Source: Rhizopus arrhizus (Eukaryota > Mucoromycota > Mucoromycetes > Mucorales > Rhizopodaceae). Taken from it: a stretch of 64,000 bases of DNA. The translations under genes were made by a program, and so were the position numbers. The stretch is taken from contig JAKZZE010000008.1 in assembly GCA_024220505.1 (NCBI GenBank), positions 1,860,001 through 1,924,000 of the forward strand, in the 5' to 3' direction. Below, piece by piece: positions 56,787 to 64,000 of the stretch (position 1 is its first letter; each line of letters starts with the position of its first letter). The notes under the pieces were generated by a model. The model saw only the letters and a list, made by a program, of their open reading frames with translations. It did no database searches and had not been told where the DNA came from.

Positions 56787-57635
56787 TTTTTACGGACTCA
56801 GTTGTGTGTATATATCAAGGGAGGAAATTCCTTTTCACTAATGGCACCCGTGGGTACAGTTTTGTTTTTTGACAAAAATATTTTGATTGGCCGAAATATA
56901 TCGGAGTATAACCTGAAGAACTCGAGTTGTCACCTCATCAGAGTAGCAGGTTGTTGTCATGTTTAAAACCAAAATAAATGCAAGCAAAGTTGGGGCTCTT
57001 GGTTGATACTGAAAATTGAACTAATATCGAAATATAAATGCACCCATTCATCTTTATCCTTTTGCCCAGTTTGGTCAAATTAAGCAATAAAAAAAAATCC
57101 AGTTGAAATAGAAATTGAATAGCTTCTAAAAGACAATGGTCATTCTTAGTTTCTTTTTTTTTATTATTATTATTCTCTATTTTGTGTATGAAGCAAGATG
57201 TTAAGAGAGAAAAAAAAAAAAGAAGATTAACAATTAAAGAATAGCTTGTGCTATGTAACATGTAATTATTAGCTTCATGAGCAAATCTTTTAGAGGCATG
57301 CAGTAGCTATCAATAGATTGTGGTGAAAATGACTCATTGTTGTTGCTAATTTTCGTCAGTTTACTATAAAAAAAGTCATAAATTATTGTCCAAATTAATG
57401 CACAATGTCTAATATTAAGCAAGAATTTAACTGGTTTTAAAACAAATATGAGCCTTCTATATACACTTCGATTTTACAATATATTTTTTTTTATAAACAG
57501 TAAAATCAAAAGGTGACATGAATAACAATGCAATCACAGTGGCCGTTAGCACTGCGGCCAGCATGGTACAAAATAACAAATCATCTACAAGCTTATTCTA
57601 ACGAGTTTAAGAAAATGTGTACATGTATTTTATTA
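56787..57635. other. Intergenic, nothing recognised
   Basis: About 850 bp AT-rich sequence between two minus-strand genes; no supported gene or RNA. A short TATA-like tract lies just upstream of the FAR1-type start. Confidence 0.45.
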
Positions 57636-58760
57636 TTAAGCTCTGAGTGCACGTCTATCTTCTTTAGTTTGTGCTTTGAAACCAGTTTTGATGGCAGATA
57701 CAGAACGAGTTGAACCACAGTGTTCACAAGTGTTAAAGTACAATCTGTTATCCTTGGTCATGATCGTGTTGGGTGATTTACAGGTCTTACAGGTGACATA
57801 TTCAACAATGTAACGACGCAAGACATTTTCAATTTGTTTTTGTTGGAAACGACCCTTGATGATCAATCGCTGTGATCCATCAATAGAACCTGTTGTACCC
57901 AATTCAGCAAACAAAAACTGAATAACATGTTCAGCAGGACGGTGAAGTCGTTTGGAAATTTCGGCTACGTTGGCAAAGATCGTCTTCTTGTTGCCTTCAC
58001 GGTGAATTGAAGGTGGAACGATGGTGTACTTCTTCTTTTCACCTGCTAATTCTGGATTATTTTGTTTCAAAATATTAAACACACGATCGAGAAGCTATAC
58101 AATCATTAGCGAGGTGTCTCGTACGGAATAAATCGAGTTTACCTCATCGTATGCGTAGTCTCTATCACTCTTTAACCATGCTTCTTCACCTCCTTGCTTT
58201 GTAGGTTTCTCCTCTGTAACCTCATCATCGTTTGCATTTTCATCAGCCAAGTCAGCTTCGAATTGAGCCATAGACTTCTTCTTCTTCTTCTTTTTCTTTA
58301 AGCCTCCAAAATCTAAATCTTCTTCATTTTCTGCTGCGCCTTCTGTCTCGGCAGGAGCATCCTATTTGACATGTTAAACCCAACAAGGCAGCAATCAAGA
58401 TTCTTACCTCTTCAGCAGACTTGGACTTCTTCTTCTTTTTCTTTTTCATGTCAGCAAACATAGCATCGGGATCCTCAGCTGCATCTGTTTTTTTTTTAAA
58501 AAAAAGTTTAGTTTTTTTTAGGTCCACTAGCTTTATTTCCTTCTTTCAAAGTACCTTCTTGTTGTTCTTCTGCTTCTTCATTTTCTGCAACAGGTTCAGC
58601 TTCAAAATCAACCTTCTTCTTGGACTTTTTTTTCTTTTTCAATTTGGAAAAATCAACCTACAAAGGTGTGTTTTAGAAGGAGAAATTCAAGTTTTGTGCT
58701 CATTTTAACCTCTTCATCATCAAATTGGTCTTGAACGGGTTCTTTCTCGTTATCCGACAT
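57636..58760 (-). CDS. SUI3: Translation initiation factor eIF2 beta subunit
   Basis: A subunit of eIF2, which brings initiator Met-tRNA to the 40S ribosome. Exons 58710-58760, 58555-58657, 58408-58484, 58143-58361 and 57636-58094 (minus strand) give 302 residues. The N-terminal half carries three lysine blocks ([22 protein letters not shown] and [10 protein letters not shown]), the eIF2-beta K-boxes that contact eIF5 and eIF2B. Each lies in a different exon (2, 3 and 4). The conserved domain is in the last exon ([40 protein letters not shown]) and ends with a zinc ribbon [11 protein letters not shown]...[10 protein letters not shown]. Confidence 0.96.
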
Positions 58761-59489
58761 TTTTTTTTAAGAAAATAGAGGGGAAAAAAGGAGGGGAAAG
58801 AAAATAAAAGCGAGGGTTTGGGTATTCTGTTAAACTTTTACAGCTGCGCGGAGTCCTATACAATGTACGTCACAAGAGCCAAACTGGATTGTTTTTTCTA
58901 ACAGTAAAATTTTTTAGTACAACGAAGACTTTTATTTATAGGCTTAAATGAGCACGCGGTGTTTCAAGACACCATGTTTGCCCAAGCTAGATCAAATGAA
59001 ACGTAAAAGAAACAAAAAAAACACCCTTACAAAAGCAAGAGCAAAAAAAAAAAGAAGGTTGATAAGAACTCAAGTCGTCTATGCTGAGTCTATGCTTGCA
59101 AACAAACTTCACATACACATCACAACACAACAATGAAAGACCTCCAAAATACGTGAATTCCGCTTCTTCTAAGGATTGTGTGAGAACTTCATTAAGAGTT
59201 TTTATCTCTTAACTAGCAGGCAAGTTGCATATAATATTTTTATGATAATCTTTTATTAGCATTCATTTTATGTATTTATATCGTCTGATGTCTCTCTTAC
59301 TTTCAATGCTCGTTCTATCTCAAACCACCTCGACTTTTTCCTATCCATTATTATCAAAATTTCACCATTTCCCTTCCAAACTCATCACTTTTTTCCAAAA
59401 TATTTTAATGTTCCTTTCCTAAAATTTAAAAAATGCAGCTCCCTCCCACCTCAAGCGACAATAAACACATATCTTTACAGTATTCAAAC

Positions 59490-59523
<34 letters not shown>

Positions 59524-59627
59524 CATAAAGATGTTAAGCATTTCTATAATTAAGCCATAAAAACAATTTTTTCCCCTCAAGAATAATATGTACAAAAACA
59601 TTGCGCACAACATTTGATTTATTAACT
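58761..59627. other. Intergenic with long T-run
   Basis: Contains a T-run of about 34 at 59491-59524 close to the eL15 3' end. No gene supported. Confidence 0.45.
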
Positions 59628-60419
59628 TTAACGGTAACGACGAAGAGAGAGTGTGTTGCGACGCTTCCAAGTAGCACGACGGCCAGAGCCCTTGGTGTTG
59701 TTGAAGCGGTGACCCTTTTGGTGACCACGCGATTTCTTGCCGACAGCAGTCAGACCACGAGCTTCACGACGTTTGTGAACGGGGTTGACGATCCAGTTGA
59801 TACGGGCATCGTTACGGATAGCCTTGTGAGAGGGATCGACGAGGATGACTTCAAAGTACTTGTAGGTGGCGTCTTGGTTGATCCAGTAAGAGTTCAAGAC
59901 ACGCAAGTTACGGCACTTGCGACCCACACGTTCTTCGGCAGTAGAACGGAGGGAGCGTTGGTACTTCAGCTGGCTCACACCTTCGTTCACGGGCTTACCA
60001 TAGGTGGCACCCTTGGGAACAGGTCTCTTGCGACCTCCACGACGGACACGGATACGGTAGATCACATAGCCTTGCTTGGCCTTGTAGCCCAAACGACGGG
60101 CCTTATCGGGGCGAGAAGGACGTGAGGCACGGTGAATGACGTTCAATTGTCTATACAAAAAAGGTTCGTGTGTCAGTTTTTGAGAAAGAAGGTACTTCAT
60201 GTCATTGGATGAATTTAAACCATGCATAAAATGACTCGAGTCAAATTAAAGAGGTATTCAAGCCTAAATGTACCTGTATTCCCAACATCGAACACGAAGT
60301 AAGAAACGAGAAACATCTGATTGTTTCTTTCTGGCAAGTTCTTCAAGATATTTATAAGCTGAAGGCAAATCAAATCAGTCACTGGTCATTTTCCTTTCTT
60401 TCTATCACTTACCTCCCAT
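59628..60419 (-). CDS. RPL15: 60S ribosomal protein eL15
   Basis: Exons 60413-60419, 60274-60358 and 59628-60150 (minus strand) give 204 residues, exactly the usual eL15 length. The first exon is MG plus one base. Conserved blocks are [60 protein letters not shown] and a basic end NTLSLRRYR. Codon choice is strongly C-ended, as expected of a highly expressed gene. A short TGGA repeat lies near 60430-60444, upstream. Confidence 0.98.
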
Positions 60420-60562
60420 GATGCCTTAATGGATGGATGGATGGATACAAAAAAAAAAGAGAAAGAGAGGAAAGGTTGGAATTGTTTCAAAAAAATGTGT
60501 TTTATTATTTAGTTCGTTCTCCGACTATGTCAATAAAAAAATAAATGTGTTTGGGTATATCT

Positions 60563-62091
60563 TTAACCATAAAGGTACGCGAGATATTTTCTGATATCTT
60601 GTACCCCTTTACCACTATAGACGCAAAATGTCTGCCTCTGTAACTCTGTAAACTCGACCGGGGCTGATCTGCAGAACTGTTGATAGTCTTCTCTTAAAAA
60701 TGCAGGTACATGTGTCAAACTAAGATGGTTTAGATACTTGCATCGATGCAGTAAGCGAGCGATAGCTGGAGCGGTCAGCTTGACGCAGTAACTGAGGTGA
60801 ACACGCTCAATGTTGATTGAATGAAATGAGAGGGCCTGGATGGCGGCATCGGTAATATTCGAGCACTTGACGAGCCCGATTCGTTTGAGCTTGGTCAAGT
60901 GCTTTGCGAGCTCGACAACCGATTTGTCCGTGATGTCAATACAGCAAGCTAGATCCAGATACCGAATACGACTGCATTCTGCCGCAAGCCGTGTGATGGA
61001 CCGATCGGTCAGTTGAGAACAGTGACCGAGGTGGAGATAGTGCAGAAACTTGCCGAGCTGACAGACAGAAAGGACACCTTCGTCCGTGACCTTGAAGCAT
61101 TTGTTGAGTACCAGACTCCGAATACGAGGCGCGGCTTCGACCAGGATGGCCAGTGAGTGGTCCACGATCGAGGACACGCCGGTAAAGTCAACCAGTCGTA
61201 GTTGTTCATAGTAATTGGGTTGTGAGGCCAGTGCGGACTGGATCAGCACACGATCGGTGAGTAGGCTTTCGGCTGCGTCGCATTGGTTCAGACGGAGCTC
61301 TCGTAGATCACGGCAGTGGTCAAACAATGCATGCAGCGTACGATCTGTCACTCCACAATTCATTAAGTCCACTTCAACCAGATGAGGACAGTTCAGTGCT
61401 AAAGCAATGGATGATTTTTCGGTAATCGTCACACAGTTATTGAGCTTAATCTGAAAGAAAAAAAAAAAATAGACTTAGTCCTCCCCCAATTGACCATGCA
61501 AAAAATAAAATAAAAAAAAACTCCCTTTTCACTTACTCTCTTTAATTCAGGGCATTGTTGTGCTAGTGCTACAACACCAACATCAGTAATATCAAAGTGA
61601 GGTCGACTCATACTTAGATTTAATCCTTGAAGTCTTGAACAACATATTGCCACCTTTAACAAGGTCTTATCCGTAACATTCAATACATCGGTCAAATCAA
61701 GTGAAATCAATTCTGGACCAATGCCAGTCTTGACATCAATCAGACTGCACAGACCTACATCGGTCAAATAAAAACAGTTGGCAAGCGTCAGTCGTTCCAA
61801 TCGTTGGCATTTAGCTAGTTTTGTAATGTGTGAATCATTCACAAGCGAGGCAAGTGGTGCCAAATTGATTCTGCGAATAAACGTGGTATAAGGAAAGGTA
61901 TGATGTGTGAGCTGTAACGTTGTGAAAAAGGATAGGCAGCGAGGTGAGCGAGTGATGTTGGGTCTGTACCAAAGTTGTTCTAATGCATGATAACTCCACT
62001 GTTTGCAAACATATATGCATTGAACCAAATCCTCTTCATTATCTAATGCCTTTAAAATATGTAAAACAATCTCTGTGGGAATCAATCTCAT
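60563..62091 (-). CDS. F-box and leucine-rich-repeat protein (GRR1/FBXL-like)
   Basis: Exons 61537-62091 and 60563-61450 (minus strand) give 480 residues. The N-terminal F-box is MRLIPTEIVLHILKALDNEE through YVCKQWSYHALEQLWYR. It is followed by about a dozen cysteine-containing LRRs (LERLTLANCFYLTDVGLCSL, LRELRLNQC, IRSLVLNKCFKVTDEGVLSV, IRYLDLACCIDITDKSVVEL). The order and repeat type match SCF substrate receptors such as Grr1, but this is shorter than yeast Grr1 and lacks its extra termini, so a one-to-one identity is not claimed. It would recruit substrates for SCF ubiquitin ligase. Confidence 0.87.
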
Positions 62092-62679
62092 CTTTTTTTT
62101 TTTTTTCTTTCTTTTTTTAAAATAAAAGAAAAATATATACACAAAAAAAGAAATAATGCGTATGAACAAAAAAAATATAATTCGACGATGACGTAGAAAA
62201 ACAGGAGTATAGTTTATCCATTTTCATACAATAAGAACAATAAATTCATCTGCATTTGATCTTATAAAAACAAGAGTGCAAGGAAAAAAACTAACTTTCT
62301 GTGTTGTATAAAAATATTGAAGAGACGACAAGAGAATATCTCGTCAGTGTATAAGCTGCAGTAGTTACTGCTAAATTAAGAACAGCATGATCTCATTTGC
62401 CAAAGGATGGTTTTCAAGTGTCAATACCTCTAACAAACGCTTTATCAACCGCCATATGCATTTCTGTTAGGTTCCTTTCCTGTTTATTATTTGGAATTCA
62501 TGACGAAGATGGAACAAAAAAAAAGAATCAAATACAAATGCCAACACTCCCTGTACTCCACAGTAATAATCATGCATAGCCTTCAAGTGTAGCATGACCA
62601 AAGGAGAAAAATAATCAAGCTAAACAGCGCATTGAAATTATTTGTAAGTTTTAAAATCACGTATTCATCTTGAACAATA
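62092..62679. other. Intergenic, nothing recognised
   Basis: AT-rich sequence upstream of the F-box gene and beyond the truncated transposase. Confidence 0.4.
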
Positions 62680-63783
62680 TCAAAAAAAAAAGATTGAATT
62701 ATATGGATAGCCACTTTGAAAGATATGAAGAAAAGGGATCGAAACAGCGGTCCTCCTCTCAACATCATCGTACTCTATGGTAAGCTCTTTGATAATAACA
62801 TCACCCGCTCTTTGCTCTTTGCCTCCTTCCAGCTTACTTTTTCTAGGTTTAGCTGTCTTCGATGTTTGAGTTTTTGGGCCCCTTTGCTTTTTAGGGGTTC
62901 GTTTTTTCATAACAACATGGATAACACTAGTACAGTGTATAGCACCGATAATGGTGTGGGAGGGAGAACGAGTCTTTTCAATCTCTACTTGAGCAGGTGT
63001 TCTTACAGCCGACCTAGCCCAATTGTTTCTCATGTTGATGTCAAATCCAGCCTCATCAATAAAGACGCAGTTCTTAGTGTAATCCAGATCTGAGTCTTTC
63101 CACCTCATGAACCACTCGTATCTTGTTTGCAAATTATTTTTAGAGTTTCTTGCCTTAGGGTCGAAGGTTGGCTTCTTGATTGTAATGAGCATGTTGTTTC
63201 TCAAGTGGTGATTCATTTGAGACTTCGAGGCCTTGAAGTTCTCAAACTATGATGCCAGGGAGTCAACAGGGAGTCAATAATGTCATCAGCACAAAGCTGT
63301 GGGTCTTTTTCTACTATTTGCTGAATGTACTGCTCATGCTCAGGAGTAAATGAATTAGGTCGACCTGAATTCCTTTACGACTTTTTGTAGGCAGCTTCCC
63401 CGGCTTCCTCGTAGCATTTCCACCAACGGATAGCAGTATGAGGGTTTATCCCGAGATTCTTTGCATGCAAATTTACTTTTCCTCTTTCCATAAGGCCTTC
63501 GATCATTCGGCCGATGAATACCTCTCTGGTCTGGTCATCGTAGTCTTTGTAGACGCCTTTGTCAATTGGTTTGGTAACTTCTACACCTTTTTTTATCGTA
63601 TCCTTTACTGCAGTTTCTTTCTTTGCTGGTTTGGAACTCAAATAGGACTTTTGGCTCGTTATGGTTTCGAGTATTATAGTTTCGAGTACTACGTTTGGAT
63701 TACTAGCTTTCGTCAATACACCTTCCATTGGATCGAAACTCTTTCTCCATACTCATTATAGACATTCTCGTGTCCATCTTCAT
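62680..63783 (-). pseudogene. Second Tc1/mariner transposase relic, 3'-truncated
   Basis: Begins MKMDTRMSIMSM at 63783 and soon changes frame to a long stretch from 63728. The helix-turn-helix part is clear (LMERGKVNLHAKNLGINPHT, then AIRWWKCYEEAG). It then meets a TAA (about 63373), is open again through RPNSFTPEHEQYIQQIVEKD, changes frame near 63240, and enters the catalytic domain (NCVFIDEAGFDINMRNNWAR, first Asp present). After a Lys-rich segment (KKRTPKKQRGPKTQTSKTAK) the sequence leaves the family before the second Asp and the Glu, so the catalytic core is incomplete. It is related to, but not the same family as, the relic at 10426-11727. Confidence 0.75.
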
Positions 63784-63854
63784 AAAAAAATGTGTTTTTT
63801 ATCATAGTAGTTAGTTATAAGAGCGAAAAGGAAGAATTAAAGTCTTTACTTCAT

Positions 63855-63994
63855 GGCAGACAATAACTCTCAGCAACGCCAATTTGAGTTAGCCCAAAAC
63901 GACAAAGTAAAATTTCAAAAACGGCAATCATTTACTAATAAACTACCAATTGTTTTCAAGTGAGCGCCATTTGTCTTTAGATAACCGCCAAGAA
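63855..63994. repeat. Phased subterminal array of second element
   Basis: Motifs close to ACNGCCAATTT start at about 63855, 63876, 63899, 63921, 63942, 63964 and 63984, spaced 20-23 bp. They sit upstream of the second transposase start, the same position and period as in the first element but with a different motif. The element's terminal inverted repeat lies past the window's end. Confidence 0.6.
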
Positions 63995-64000
63995 GCTTTC

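Noticed and set aside
59601..60125. 174-residue plus-strand frame at eL15
   Set aside because: Thr/Val-rich antisense of the ribosomal protein gene.

Overview
The window is nuclear DNA from a fungus. Genes carry many short GT-AG introns (about 45-75 bp), intergenic DNA is AT-rich with long A/T homopolymers, and the gene set is a fungal housekeeping one. Several features point to an early-diverging lineage, most likely Mucoromycota (Mucorales-like): an MTRR-type methionine synthase reductase, a TTLL12-like protein, a fatty acyl-CoA reductase/acyltransferase fusion, decayed Tc1/mariner elements, and a lineage-specific repeat-associated protein family. The placement is an inference from gene content and style.

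Layout. 1-12 kb is accessory DNA. It holds a 2.6-kb near-perfect inverted repeat (arms about 1610-4191 and 5540-8128) around a 1.35-kb AT-rich spacer. Each arm carries a copy of a spliced gene with PD-(D/E)XK-like features; the left copy runs into a second, broken family member. Beyond it lie a probable solo LTR and a decayed Tc1/mariner element with TIRs, TA target duplication and a helically phased subterminal repeat array. 13-27 kb is housekeeping: TBP, mL54, MTRR, a VOC protein, HSP104, an NSRP1-like splicing regulator and the PKA regulatory subunit. 27-35 kb is gene-poor, with one diphosphoinositol-type Nudix hydrolase and scattered coding-like remnants. 35-62 kb is dense: a short tropomyosin, RVB1, a reticulon, a CAMK/Snf1-type kinase, a KCTD-like protein with a pentapeptide-like tail, mitochondrial IleRS (ISM1), IMP1, the 1,514-residue FAR-acyltransferase fusion, EAF6, TTLL12, a FAR1-type DNA-binding protein, eIF2-beta, eL15 and an F-box/LRR protein. 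The window ends in a second decayed Tc1/mariner element that runs off the right edge.

Gene arrangement. Several pairs are divergent over 100-210 bp (MTRR/VOC, RVB1/reticulon, ISM1/IMP1, FAR-AT/EAF6) and others converge within a few tens of bases (NSRP1/PKAR, IMP1/FAR-AT, VOC/HSP104, TTLL12/FAR1-like). The most interesting items are the FAR-acyltransferase fusion, whose acyltransferase domain keeps the family fold motifs but has lost the catalytic histidine; the large inverted repeat with its chimeric gene; the 22-bp phased arrays in both transposons; and a tropomyosin of only 123 residues. Exon boundaries were joined by hand; most multi-exon genes were checked to give an intact frame, and exceptions are stated.
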